From Inquilinus limosus (GTDB lineage: Bacteria; Pseudomonadota; Alphaproteobacteria; DSM-16000; Inquilinaceae): a DNA stretch of 61,692 nucleotides. Below the pieces are notes generated by a model. That model was given only the letters and a program-made list of their open reading frames with translations. It did no database searches and was not told the origin of the DNA. Positions within the stretch are counted from its first letter, which is position 1. Each line of letters opens with the position of its first letter. Where the stretch lies: assembly GCF_002195995.1 (NCBI RefSeq), contig NZ_NHON01000035.1:1-61692 (forward strand), written 5' to 3'. The position numbers were made by a program, and so were the translations under genes. Shown in pieces: positions 44,920 to 53,702 of the stretch.

Positions 44920-45861
44920 TCAGGCCGGCCGGCCCAGCACCGCCATCAGCTCACGCCATTCGCGCGGGCTGAGGCCGCTGTCCGGCTGGGCCACCGCCTC
45001 GCCCGCCAGCATGCGGCGCAGCACGGCGAGGCCGGGCGCCGAGATCGTCGCGGCGTTCATGCGGTAGTCGCGGAACGCCCGGGACGTCAGCGGCACCCAG
45101 CGCTCCATCGCGTCCACCATCACGTCGGCATAGGCGCGGATCTCGTACTGCGCGTGTGAATCAGCCCGCAGCCTCAGGAAATTCATGAGGTTGAGCAGGT
45201 CGGTCTTCCAGTACCACTGGGTGTAGGTGTTCAGCGTCAGGTTCATCCGCGCCAGCTCGCGCGCCAGGCCCTGGCGGGAAGGGTCGACCGGCTCGGCGCC
45301 GTCGATCTCCTCGTTCAGCATCCAGGCATAGTCGCGCCAGCAGCGCTCGGCATCCTCGCGCAGCAGGTCCATCACACGCGACGCTTCCTCGCCCTCCAGC
45401 ACCCCGGCGCGCCCCTGGCGGTTGCTGCTGGACTGGGCCGCCAGATGCTCCGGCGCCGGCAGGTAGAACTCCCGGTCGAGGATCGAGTAGCGGGCGGAAT
45501 ACTCGTTCACGTTGGCGGTGCGGTGCCGGATCCATTGCCGGGCGACGAAGATCGGCAGCTTCACATGGTACTTGATCTCGCACATCTCGAAGGGCGTGCT
45601 GTGCCAGTGCCGCATCAGGTAGCGGATCAGCCCCTCATCCTCCGACACCTTCTTGGTGCCGCGGCCGTAGGAGACGCGAGCCGCCTGCACCACCGCCGAA
45701 TCGTCGCCCATATAGTCGATCACCCGCACGAAGCCGTGGTCGAGCACGGGCAGCGGCTCGAACAGGATCTCCTCCAGCGCCGGCACCGTGGCGCGGCGGG
45801 TGGTGAAGGTGGCGGAGCGGATCTGGTCCAGCTCGGCGCGCTGGTCGGCGGTGATCGTCAT
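44920..45861 (-). CDS. thyX: Flavin-dependent thymidylate synthase ThyX
   Basis: A 313-residue enzyme making dTMP from dUMP using FAD and methylene-tetrahydrofolate. The ThyX motif is present as [15 protein letters not shown], preceded by PIFVARQWI. Substrate and flavin contacts include [17 protein letters not shown]. The C-terminus is somewhat longer than minimal ThyX proteins, as in other alphaproteobacteria. A monocistronic gene, convergent with the LysM-like gene. Confidence 0.96.
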   Translation of the reverse strand: MTITADQRAELDQIRSATFTTRRATVPALEEILFEPLPVLDHGFVRVIDYMGDDSAVVQAARVSYGRGTKKVSEDEGLIRYLMRHWHSTPFEMCEIKYHVKLPIFVARQWIRHRTANVNEYSARYSILDREFYLPAPEHLAAQSSSNRQGRAGVLEGEEASRVMDLLREDAERCWRDYAWMLNEEIDGAEPVDPSRQGLARELARMNLTLNTYTQWYWKTDLLNLMNFLRLRADSHAQYEIRAYADVMVDAMERWVPLTSRAFRDYRMNAATISAPGLAVLRRMLAGEAVAQPDSGLSPREWRELMAVLGRPA

Positions 45862-46051
45862 GGGGCCAGGTTTCTTTCAAGGAAGACCCAGATAGTGTAG
45901 CCGCGCCGGGGTCAGGGACCAAGGCTGGTGTGTCGGGGCGCTCAAGCCCTGGGCCGCAGCAGGCCGAAGACACAAGGCAATTGCACCGCGGAACAGCCGC
46001 ATTTCCCTGCTATGGTCGTGTCATTCCATTTCCATTGCAGGATATTTCGTC

Positions 46052-48388
46052 ATGCCGGCTCCGACAGATCCGCTTTACGCCCAGCAATGGCATCTGACCG
46101 GCCAATGGGGCATCCATCTCGGCAATATCTGGGACGAGTATACCGGCGCCGGTGTCGTCGTCGCGGTGCACGACCAGGGCATCGACTTCAGCCATTCCGA
46201 CCTGAACGACAACATCGACAGCGCCCACAGCTTCAACGCTTCGACCGGCGGTTCCGGCGGCGCGCCGGTGACGGCCGACGACAATCACGGCACCGCCGTG
46301 GCCGGCATCATCGCCGCCGAGCGCAACGGCACGGGCGTGGTCGGCGTCGCCTATGGCGCGACGCTGCAGTCCTACTACGACCCGCTGTTCTTCAACACGT
46401 TGCAGACCGCGGTGGTGAACGCGCGCAACTATGCCGCGACCCATGCCGACGTGCTCAACAACAGCTGGGGCTTCGGCAACGCCTTCTTCGACGACCCGAA
46501 CTCGGCCTTCCTCGACAATTTCGCGGAGTCCGACTGGGCCGCCGCCCGGGCGGCCACCATCAACGCGGCCACCAACGGGCGCGGCGGGCTCGGCACGATC
46601 ATCGTCCAGGCCGCCGGCAACGCCCATGACTATGGCGACGACACCAACCTGCACAGCTTTCAGAACAACCGCTGGACCATCACCGTCGGCGCCACCAACC
46701 AGGACGGCACCATCTCCGACTACTCGACGCCGGGCGCCTCGATCCTGATCGGCGCGCCGGGCAGCCCGAGCACCGGCACCATCGTCACCACCGACCGCGT
46801 CGGCGGCAACGGCTATGCCGCGGGGGACTATACCACCAGCTTCAACGGCACCTCGGCCGCGACGCCGATGGTGTCCGGCGTCGTCGCCCTGATGCTCGAG
46901 GCCAATCCGCATCTCGGCTGGCGCGACGTGCAGGAGATCCTGGCCTACACCGCCCGTTCCGCCGCGCCGGGCGCGGCCACCGACCAGACCAATGGCGCGA
47001 CCAACTGGAACGGCGGCGGGCTGACGGTCAATCACGACATTGGCTTCGGCCTGATCGACGCCCATGCCGCGGTGCGCCTGGCCGAGAGTTGGGGCGGCCC
47101 GGCCCATACCAGCGCCAACGAGACCAGCGTCTCCGCCTCGGCCTCGCCAGGTCTCGCCATCCCCGACGGCAGCACCGCCGGCGTCACCACCAGCCTGACG
47201 ATCGGCACGGGCATCGAGATCGACCGGGTCGAAGTGACGCTGAACCTCAGCCACACCTGGATCGGCGACCTGCAGATCGTCCTGACCTCGCCGGACGGCA
47301 CCGACAGCGTCCTCGTCAACCGGCCGGGGCTGAGCGAAAACGCCGTCGATGGTTCGAGCCAGGACAACATCGCCTTCACCTTCAGCACCGTGCAGGATTG
47401 GGGTGAATTCGGCCAAGGCGTGTGGTCTCTGACGGTCCGCGACCTGGTCGCCGGCGACACCGGGGTGCTGAACTCCTGGAGCCTGCACCTCTACGGCGAT
47501 GCCGCCAGCCCCGACGACACCTATGTCTATACGGACGAATTCGCGACCGTCGGTGCCGCCGCGTCGCGCCAGACGCTGAGCGATACCGGCGGCAGCGACA
47601 CCATCAACGGCGCCGCGCTGACCGCGGCCGCGGTGATCGACCTTCTGCATTCCACAGCCACCATTGCCGGCCGCCATCTCGCCATCGCCGCCGGCACCAT
47701 CATCGAGAACGTGGTCGGCGGCGACGGCAACGACACGATCACCGCCGGCAGCGGGGCGAATCAACTTGCGGGCGGTCATGGCAACGACGTGCTCCGCGGC
47801 GAAGGCGGCGCCGACCGGCTGGACGGCGGCGCCGGCACCGACACGGCCAGCTATTACAACAGCTCCAGCGGCGTGCTGGCCAATCTGGTCAGCGGCGCCG
47901 GCAACGGCGGAACGGCCCAGGGCGACATCCTGATCAGCATCGAGAATCTGTCCGGCAGCCAGGGCAATGACAGCCTGGTCGGGAATAGCGGGACCAATGT
48001 GCTCCAGGGCTGGAACGGCAATGACGTGCTCACTGGCGCCGGCGGCCAGGACACGCTGTCCGGCGGCGCGGGCGCCGACCGCTTCGTCTACGGCTCGACA
48101 ACGCAGAGCCCGGTCGGCGCAAGGTCCGACCTGATCACCGATTTCAGCCACGCCCAGAGCGACCGTGTGGATCTCTCGGCGATCGATGCCGACACCGGTA
48201 TGACAGGCAACCAGGCCTTCAGCTTCATCGGCTCGGCCCTCTACGGCCACCATGCCGGCGAGTTGCGCTTCGCCCAGTCCGGCGGACTTACCACCATCGC
48301 CGGCGACATCAATGGCGACGGCGTCTCGGACTTCCACATCCGCCTGACCGGCGCGATCGCGCTGGTCGTCGCCGATTTCGTTCTGTGA
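46052..48388 (+). CDS. Type I secreted RTX subtilisin/kexin-like protease with P-domain
   Basis: A 778-residue exoprotease. The N-terminal S8 domain has Asp41 (AVHDQGIDFSHSD), His79 (DDNHGTAVAG), oxyanion Asn190 (VQAAGN) and Ser268 (FNGTSAATPMVSG), closest to the kexin/proprotein-convertase branch. A P-domain follows at about 355-480 (LSHTWIGDLQIVLTSPDG, GVWSLTVRDLVAGDTG). RTX nonapeptides (GGDGNDTIT, GGAGADRFV) occupy about 570-680. A serralysin-type C-terminal secretion module ends the protein, very similar to that of the RTX protein at 21869-23257. There is no Sec signal or propeptide; the mature-like start suggests calcium-driven folding outside the cell. AGGA precedes ATG 46052. Confidence 0.92.
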   Translation: MPAPTDPLYAQQWHLTGQWGIHLGNIWDEYTGAGVVVAVHDQGIDFSHSDLNDNIDSAHSFNASTGGSGGAPVTADDNHGTAVAGIIAAERNGTGVVGVAYGATLQSYYDPLFFNTLQTAVVNARNYAATHADVLNNSWGFGNAFFDDPNSAFLDNFAESDWAAARAATINAATNGRGGLGTIIVQAAGNAHDYGDDTNLHSFQNNRWTITVGATNQDGTISDYSTPGASILIGAPGSPSTGTIVTTDRVGGNGYAAGDYTTSFNGTSAATPMVSGVVALMLEANPHLGWRDVQEILAYTARSAAPGAATDQTNGATNWNGGGLTVNHDIGFGLIDAHAAVRLAESWGGPAHTSANETSVSASASPGLAIPDGSTAGVTTSLTIGTGIEIDRVEVTLNLSHTWIGDLQIVLTSPDGTDSVLVNRPGLSENAVDGSSQDNIAFTFSTVQDWGEFGQGVWSLTVRDLVAGDTGVLNSWSLHLYGDAASPDDTYVYTDEFATVGAAASRQTLSDTGGSDTINGAALTAAAVIDLLHSTATIAGRHLAIAAGTIIENVVGGDGNDTITAGSGANQLAGGHGNDVLRGEGGADRLDGGAGTDTASYYNSSSGVLANLVSGAGNGGTAQGDILISIENLSGSQGNDSLVGNSGTNVLQGWNGNDVLTGAGGQDTLSGGAGADRFVYGSTTQSPVGARSDLITDFSHAQSDRVDLSAIDADTGMTGNQAFSFIGSALYGHHAGELRFAQSGGLTTIAGDINGDGVSDFHIRLTGAIALVVADFVL

Positions 48389-48446
48389 CGGGCCGATGAC
48401 GGTTTCGACCCTTCCATCCGCGCCGCCGAGCCCCTATCTTAGGGGT

Positions 48447-48760
48447 GTCGGGCAACCGACTATGACGATAAACGCCTTTTGGAATAGACGCTGCGGACCC
48501 GGGGGCGGTACCCGGCGCCTCCACCAAATCTCCGGTGTTGGACGGAGCATGGGGGCGAAATAGGATCGACGCGTGTAGTAAAGGGAAGGTTTTCGTCCGG
48601 CATGGTTCCGCCGTTATCGGGCCATTGCAATAGTTGCCAACGACAACTTTGCTGAGGTTCGCGCGGCTGCGTAAGCAGCTAAGCGTCCTCGATCAATCCC
48701 TCGGCGGTTAGCCCCGTCGAGGTGGGGCTTGGGGCACCCAGCAACAGAACGCCCCGCTTC
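48447..48760 (+). ncRNA. ssrA: Circularly permuted two-piece tmRNA
   Basis: The acceptor piece comes first: it opens with a GTCGG-GCAA-CCGAC hairpin (48447-48460) and ends with CGGCGCCTCCACCA at 48526. A short intervening segment follows, then the coding piece from 48551 (GGGGGCGAAATAGGATCGAC), whose 5' end pairs with the acceptor strand of the first piece. The tag frame at 48636-48674 is GCC AAC GAC AAC TTT GCT GAG GTT CGC GCG GCT GCG TAA, encoding ANDNFAEVRAAA. The coding piece probably ends near the GGGGC...GCCCC hairpin around 48733-48756. A plausible promoter is TTCCAT (48412) 17 bases before TATCTT (48435-48440). The outer ends are approximate. Confidence 0.92.
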
Positions 48761-48845
48761 ACTCCCCCTTGGAATGTCGGACTTGGGCGGCCGGACGCCG
48801 CGCGTCTCCCTTTTCAACCCGCCGGCCCCGGTCTAGTGTGATCGG

Positions 48846-49337
48846 ATGGACGACGAACTCCGATACGACCGCATGGTCGAATCCGCCCTGCGGGGCGTGG
48901 TCAGGGAAGCTTTGGCCCAGGTGGCCGAGAAGGGGCTGCCGGGTGACCACCACTTCTACCTGACCTTCGTGACCAATCATCGAGGGGTCGCGATTCCGGA
49001 CTATCTGCGGCAGAAATACCCGCAGGAGATGACGATCGTCCTGCAACACCAGTTCTTCGGGCTGGAGGTGTGCGAGGACCGGTTCTCGGTCTCGCTCAGC
49101 TTCTCCAGCAAGACCGAGCGCCTGGTGATCCCGCTGGCCGCGATCACCACCTTCGCCGACCCGTCGGTCAACTTCGCCCTGCAGTTCCAGTCCGCGAAGG
49201 AGGGGGTGGAGGAGGAGGACGCCGACGCCGCCGAGGCGGCGGAGGAACCGGCGGAAGCCGACGCCAAGGTCGCGGCCGAAGCCGTGCCGGCCGATGGCGC
49301 CAAGGTCGTGGCGCTGGATGCGTTCCGGAAGAAATAA
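48846..49337 (+). CDS. sspB: SspB, ClpXP adaptor for ssrA-tagged proteins
   Basis: A 163-residue alphaproteobacterial-type SspB. The folded substrate-binding domain spans residues about 5-120 (GDHHFYLTFVTNHRGVAIPD, PQEMTIVLQHQFFGLEV). An acidic Ala/Glu linker follows, and a short conserved C-terminal peptide (KVVALDAFRKK) that should dock on ClpX. It delivers tmRNA-tagged polypeptides to ClpXP. It sits directly downstream of ssrA, an unusually direct pairing of tag and adaptor. ATG 48846 is the natural start. Confidence 0.94.
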   Translation: MDDELRYDRMVESALRGVVREALAQVAEKGLPGDHHFYLTFVTNHRGVAIPDYLRQKYPQEMTIVLQHQFFGLEVCEDRFSVSLSFSSKTERLVIPLAAITTFADPSVNFALQFQSAKEGVEEEDADAAEAAEEPAEADAKVAAEAVPADGAKVVALDAFRKK

Positions 49338-49355
49338 CCCCTCGCGACATCACGC

Positions 49356-49435
49356 GTAGGTTGGGTTCGCTTTGCGAACTCAACGTCTCGACGCATCACG
49401 CTGTTGGGTTCGCTGTCGCGAACCCAACAACCTAC
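49356..49435. repeat. Intergenic palindromic repeat (GTAGGTTGGGTTCGC type)
   Basis: GTAGGTTGGGTTCGC at the left faces GCGAACCCAACAACCTAC at the right, with an internal second copy of the GTTGGGTTCGC/GCGAACCCAAC hairpin. It lies between sspB and the convergent COQ9 gene and overlaps the COQ9 stop codon. It is probably a dispersed repeat that also acts as a transcript end. Confidence 0.7.
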
Positions 49436-50139
49436 GAAGCCGCCGCCCCGCGCCCCTCGCGCAGCCGGGCGGCCAGCCGGAACGGCGCCTCGGCCAGGTC
49501 GCCCAGCCGCTTCAGCCCGGAGATCTGGCGGCCGAAGGCCAGCACCTCGCCGATGCGGCGCTCGAGGAAGGCGTGCGTCGTCTCCTGCCCCTCCGACCGG
49601 TCGTCGAGCCAGACCAGCAGGGTCGAGGCGTAGACGCCGGCCAGCAGCCCGCGCTTGGTGTAGTAGTTGATGTCGGTCGACCGGTCGCCCGCCGCCCGCC
49701 ACATCGCGTCGACGGTGCGGTGCAGCTGCTGCAGTCCGCGCCGCGACAGCGGCCGCAGCGCCCGCCGCGACAGGTCACGCCGGACCGCGTCGCGATAGGG
49801 CGCCAGCAGGCCCAGCCGCACCGTCACCGCCCGCGCGATCTTCTCGCGCACCCGCAGCCCGTCGAAGGCCTCGCCCTCCTCCGCCAACCGATCGAGCATC
49901 TCCCGGTCGGCCCAGTCGTGGAGATGGTCCGCCAGCGCCGCGATCCCACCGGGGAACAGGATGGCGGCCTCGTCGAGGCCGAATCCGGCATCCTCGGCGC
50001 CGAGCCGCAGCGCCTGCCGGGTCCAGCCGTCGAAGGCGACATGCGGCAGGACCGCCAGCAGCAGCGCGTCGCGACCGGCGGTCCGGTCACCATGGGGCTG
50101 GTCACCAGGGGGCCGATCGTTCGGGGTCGGGTCGGTCAT
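49432..50139 (-). CDS. COQ9 family protein
   Basis: A 235-residue protein of the COQ9 family, also called rpsU-divergently transcribed protein; in eukaryotes COQ9 binds lipid and supports ubiquinone synthesis. It has a TetR-like N-terminal helical part (HVAFDGWTRQALRLGAEDAG) and the family block GDRSTDINYYTKRGLLAGVY, then STLLVWLDDRS. ATG 50139 is the start. It follows the deformylase gene by 11 bases on the same strand. rpsU lies beyond that gene in the opposite direction. Confidence 0.92.
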   Translation of the reverse strand: MTDPTPNDRPPGDQPHGDRTAGRDALLLAVLPHVAFDGWTRQALRLGAEDAGFGLDEAAILFPGGIAALADHLHDWADREMLDRLAEEGEAFDGLRVREKIARAVTVRLGLLAPYRDAVRRDLSRRALRPLSRRGLQQLHRTVDAMWRAAGDRSTDINYYTKRGLLAGVYASTLLVWLDDRSEGQETTHAFLERRIGEVLAFGRQISGLKRLGDLAEAPFRLAARLREGRGAAAS

Positions 50140-50150
50140 GATGCGTCCCT

Positions 50151-50684
50151 TCAGGCTCGGTCGGCGAGATGGCGGGCCTCGGCGTCCAGCGCCAGGTCGG
50201 CCAGGTCGCGCAGCCGGTCGAGATACAGCACGCCGTCGAGATGGTCGACCTCGTGCTGCACCACGCGGGCGTGCAGCCCCTCCGCCTCGCGCTCGATCAC
50301 CTCGCCGTCGAGGCCGAGGCCGCGATAGGCGATCCGGCGCCAGCGCGGCACCAGGCCGCGGAAGCCCGGGATCGACAGGCAGCCTTCCAGCCCCAGCGCC
50401 GTGTCGTCGCCCAGCGGCACGATCTCCGGATTGATCAGCACGGTCGGGGCCCCGGGCGCCGGCGGCTCGCCCTCCTCCTGCCGGCCCTGCGGCACCTCGA
50501 ACACGATCAGCCGCAGCGGCCGATAGACCTGCGGCGCGGCCAGGCCGATGCCCGGCGCGTCCCGCATCGTCTCGATCATATCGGCGGCCAGCCGCGCGAT
50601 CTCCGGGTCGAGCGGGTCCGTCACCGGCTCGGCGATATGGCGCAGCACAGGGTGCCCCATGCCGGTGATCTTCAACAGAGTCAA
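50151..50684 (-). CDS. def: Peptide deformylase
   Basis: A 177-residue metalloenzyme that removes the formyl group from nascent N-termini. All three motifs are present: GIGLAAPQV, EGCLSIP (metal Cys) and QHEVDHLDGVLY (two metal His and the catalytic Glu). The proposed start is TTG 50684 (MTLLKITGMGHPVLR), because AGGAG lies eight bases upstream; no ATG is closer than GMGHPVL. It lies between COQ9 and divergent rpsU. It is probably cotranscribed with COQ9. The genome may encode further deformylases; paralogues cannot be assessed here. Confidence 0.93.
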   Translation of the reverse strand: MTLLKITGMGHPVLRHIAEPVTDPLDPEIARLAADMIETMRDAPGIGLAAPQVYRPLRLIVFEVPQGRQEEGEPPAPGAPTVLINPEIVPLGDDTALGLEGCLSIPGFRGLVPRWRRIAYRGLGLDGEVIEREAEGLHARVVQHEVDHLDGVLYLDRLRDLADLALDAEARHLADRA

Positions 50685-50820
50685 AGCCTTGTCTCCTGGC
50701 AAAACGGCCGGCCCTGATTCACCCCGGCTTGGCAAGAAAAAAGTGACATGATACAAGACATATTCTCACAACCCCTTGCGCCGGCAACCATTCCGGCGGC
50801 GAAAGGAGCTTTGACCGAAC

Positions 50821-51024
50821 GTGCAGGTCCATGTCCGCGACAACAACGTCGATCAGGCGCTGCGGGCGCTGAAGAAGAAGATGCAGCGCGAAGGCATCTT
50901 CCGGGAGATGAAGCTTCGTCGCAACTATGAGAAACCGTCGGAGAAGCGGGCCCGCGAGCAGGCCGAGGCCGTGCGCCGCGCCCGCAAGATGCTGCGCAAG
51001 CGGCTCGAGCGCGAAGGCTTCTGA
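50821..51024 (+). CDS. rpsU: Ribosomal protein S21
   Basis: A 67-residue basic protein with the S21 signature [20 protein letters not shown] and a Lys/Arg-rich C-terminus. The start is GTG 50821, with GAAAGGAG upstream. The 136 bases to the divergent deformylase start contain the promoters. A hairpin terminator follows. Confidence 0.97.
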   Translation: MQVHVRDNNVDQALRALKKKMQREGIFREMKLRRNYEKPSEKRAREQAEAVRRARKMLRKRLEREGF

Positions 51025-51065
51025 CGACACCCGTCCGCCGCCGCCGCGGATGACTGACCGGATGA

Positions 51066-51095
51066 CCGCCGGAGGCCCCGCCTCGCGGCGGTTTT
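51066..51095 (+). terminator. Rho-independent terminator of rpsU
   Basis: CCGCCGGAGGC and GCCTCGCGGCGG form a stem (one bulged base) followed by TTTTG, 41 bases after the rpsU stop. Confidence 0.75.
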
Positions 51096-51222
51096 GTCAT
51101 TCCGTGCCATGGCAGGACGGCCCCGGCGCCGACAGGTGATGTCATTCCCCGCACGGCTGATGTAGGAATCGGGTAAGGCGCCGCCCGCAGGGCGGCCGCC
51201 GGCAACGAAACCCGGGGGAAAC

Positions 51223-52344
51223 ATGCTCATCGGCGTGCCGAAGGAAATCAAAACCCACGAGTACCGTGTCGGCCTGACCCCGAGCTCCGTCCGCGAGCTG
51301 GTCCATCACGGTCACAGCGTCATCGTCCAGACCAATGCCGGCGGCGGGATCGATTTCGGCGACGATCGCTACCGCGCCGCCGGGGCGGAGATCGTGTCCT
51401 CCGCCCAGGAGATCTTCGACCGCGCCGAGATGGTGGTGAAGGTCAAGGAGCCGCAGCCGGACGAATGCCGCATGCTGCGCCGCGGCCAGGTGCTGTTCAC
51501 CTACCTCCATCTGGCGCCGGACCCGCGCCAGACCGAGCTGCTGATGAAGTCCGGCTGCGTCGCCATCGCCTATGAGACGGTCACCGATGCCCGCGGCGGC
51601 CTGCCGCTGCTGGCGCCGATGAGCGAGGTCGCCGGCCGGATGTCGATCCAGTGCGGCGCCCATTGCCTGGAGAAGATCCAGGGCGGCCGCGGCATGCTGC
51701 TGGGCGGCGTGCCGGGCGTGCCGGCGGCCAAGGTCGTCGTGCTGGGCGGCGGCGTGGTCGGCACCAATGCGGCGCGCATGGCGATGGGGCTGGAGGCCCA
51801 TGTCACGGTGATCGACAAGTCGCTGCAGCGGCTGAAGGAGCTGGACCTGCAGTTCGGCGCCGAGCTGAACACCATCTACTCCACCGTCGACGCGATCGAG
51901 GAGCATGTCACCGGCGCCGATTTGGTGATCGGGGCGGTGCTGGTGCCGGGCGCCGCCGCGCCGCGGCTGGTGACCCGCGCCATGATCGCGAAGATGAAGC
52001 CCGGCTCGGTGGTGGTCGACGTCGCCATCGACCAGGGCGGCTGCTTCGAGACCTCGAAGCCGACCACCCATGACAACCCGACCTATGTGGTCGACGGGGT
52101 GGTGCATTACTGCGTCGCCAACATGCCGGGCGGCGTGGCGCGGACCTCGACCTTCGCGCTGAACAACGCCACCCTGCCCTTCGCCCTGGCTCTGGCCGAC
52201 AAGGGTTATCGCCGCGCCTGCCTGGACGACCCGCATCTGCGCGAGGGGCTGAACGTCCATTCCGGCCAGGTCACCAACAAGCCGGTGGCCGAGGCGCTGG
52301 GCCTGAACTACGTGCCGACCGAGGTGGTGCTGCGCGCCGCCTGA
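51223..52344 (+). CDS. ald: Alanine dehydrogenase
   Basis: A 373-residue NAD-dependent enzyme interconverting L-alanine and pyruvate. The N-terminal [20 protein letters not shown] contains the substrate-binding Arg and Lys region; [10 protein letters not shown] and FTYLHLAPD follow. The Rossmann motif is [19 protein letters not shown]. Late blocks [19 protein letters not shown] and [11 protein letters not shown] are typical. ATG 51223 follows GGGGGAA. A single-gene unit ending in a terminator. Confidence 0.96.
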   Translation: MLIGVPKEIKTHEYRVGLTPSSVRELVHHGHSVIVQTNAGGGIDFGDDRYRAAGAEIVSSAQEIFDRAEMVVKVKEPQPDECRMLRRGQVLFTYLHLAPDPRQTELLMKSGCVAIAYETVTDARGGLPLLAPMSEVAGRMSIQCGAHCLEKIQGGRGMLLGGVPGVPAAKVVVLGGGVVGTNAARMAMGLEAHVTVIDKSLQRLKELDLQFGAELNTIYSTVDAIEEHVTGADLVIGAVLVPGAAAPRLVTRAMIAKMKPGSVVVDVAIDQGGCFETSKPTTHDNPTYVVDGVVHYCVANMPGGVARTSTFALNNATLPFALALADKGYRRACLDDPHLREGLNVHSGQVTNKPVAEALGLNYVPTEVVLRAA

Positions 52345-52366
52345 GCCGTCGCCACGCATCATACGG

Positions 52367-52399
52367 GGCCGCCGGAGCGATCCGGCGGCCTTTCTCTTT
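52367..52399 (+). terminator. Rho-independent terminator of ald
   Basis: GGCCGCCGGA-GCGA-TCCGGCGGCC is a perfect ten-base stem with a tetraloop, followed by TTTCTCTTTC. It abuts the stop codon of the convergent transhydrogenase gene. Confidence 0.88.
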
Positions 52400-53673
52400 C
52401 ACCAATTCGCCAGCGACTCGCGCAGGATCCGCTCCAGGTCGGCCGGCCCGACCGGCTTCGGCGCGCCGACCAGCAGCCGCTGCTGCTTCAGCGCGCCCTC
52501 GACCAGGGCCGGAATGTCGGCCTCGCCATAGCCCAGCGCGGCGATGCCGCTCGGCGCCCCGACCTGCCGCATCAGCGCGATCAGCGCTTTCGGCAGGCTG
52601 TCCGGCCCCGGATCCCCGACCGGGCGGCCGGCCAGCAGCTCCGCCGCCCGAATGTGCTTCTCCGGCGCCGAATCGTAGGTGAAGCGGAACGCCGCCGGCG
52701 AGGTCACGATCACGGAAATGCCGTGCGGCACGAAGGCATGGTCGCGGCTGTAGCCCTCGGCCTGGAACACATGCTTCAGCCCGGCGATTGGATAGGCGCA
52801 GGCGTGCGGGATGTGCACCCCGGCGGTGCCGAAGCCGATCCCGGCCATGGTCGCGCCCAGCATCATCGTGCCGCGCGCCTCGAGGTCGTCGCCGCTGGCC
52901 ACCGCCCGGGCCAGGTAGCGGCCGCCGAACTCGATCGCCCGCAGCGACCACAGATCGGCCACCGGGTTGCTGCCCTGATACGGCGGCCGGTCGTCCGGCG
53001 TGGCCGGGCGCGGCCGCGCGTCGAAGGGCTTGGAGATGTAGGATTCGACCGCGTGGCAGACCACGTCGAGCCCGGCCGAGGCGGTGACGCCGGCCGGGGT
53101 GGTGCGCGCCAGCTCCGGATCCACCAGCGCCAGGCTCGGGCGGATATGGCGGTGCGAGATGCCGGTCTTCAGCTTGAGGTCAGGGATGTCGAGGATGGCG
53201 ACGGTCGTCGCCTCCGACCCCGAGCCCGAGGTGGTCGGCACCGCCACCAGCGGGAACAGCGGCCCCGGCGGCTTGCGGCCGCCGCCGATCGGCGCGTTGA
53301 CATAGTCCATGATCGCGCCGCCATGGCGCTTGATCAGGTTGGCGACCTTGGCGGTGTCGATGGTCGACCCGCCGCCCAGCGCGACGAAGCCGTCGACCTC
53401 CGCGGCGAGCGCGACCTCGGCCGCCAGCTCCAGCGACTCCAGGGTCGGCTCGACCGCGATGCCCTCGAACCGGGTCACGCCGATGCCGCTGCGCTGGATG
53501 ATGCCGATCACCCGGTCGACCAGCTTGAAATCGTGCAGCGCCGGGTCGGCGACGAGCAGCACGCGGGAGACGCCGAGGCGCTTCAGCTCCCAGCCCAGCT
53601 CCTCGACCGCGCCGGCGCCGAACTTCAGTGGCGCCGCCTCGATGGTGAAGATGCTCTCGAGCGCTTCGGTCAC
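52399..53673 (-). CDS. Iron-containing alcohol dehydrogenase, hydroxyacid-oxoacid transhydrogenase-like
   Basis: A 424-residue group III dehydrogenase. It has the NAD-site motif [14 protein letters not shown], the family block [18 protein letters not shown], and metal-ligand regions [12 protein letters not shown] and [14 protein letters not shown]. The whole pattern, including [12 protein letters not shown], resembles eukaryotic ADHFE1/HOT, which couples 4-hydroxybutyrate oxidation to 2-oxoglutarate reduction; that activity is inferred. The start is GTG 53673 with GGGGAGGGG upstream. It lies 29 bases after a nucleoside hydrolase gene, suggesting an operon. Confidence 0.88.
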   Translation of the reverse strand: MTEALESIFTIEAAPLKFGAGAVEELGWELKRLGVSRVLLVADPALHDFKLVDRVIGIIQRSGIGVTRFEGIAVEPTLESLELAAEVALAAEVDGFVALGGGSTIDTAKVANLIKRHGGAIMDYVNAPIGGGRKPPGPLFPLVAVPTTSGSGSEATTVAILDIPDLKLKTGISHRHIRPSLALVDPELARTTPAGVTASAGLDVVCHAVESYISKPFDARPRPATPDDRPPYQGSNPVADLWSLRAIEFGGRYLARAVASGDDLEARGTMMLGATMAGIGFGTAGVHIPHACAYPIAGLKHVFQAEGYSRDHAFVPHGISVIVTSPAAFRFTYDSAPEKHIRAAELLAGRPVGDPGPDSLPKALIALMRQVGAPSGIAALGYGEADIPALVEGALKQQRLLVGAPKPVGPADLERILRESLANW

Positions 53674-53702
53674 CTCATCCCCTCCCCGGCTGTCTGTCGG
53701 CC

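Noticed and set aside
46010-48337. Open frame of 775 codons opposite the RTX protease
   Set aside because: A shadow of the GC-rich repeats; the Ala/Gly/Val/Asp-rich product has no motif, while the forward frame has a full protease triad.
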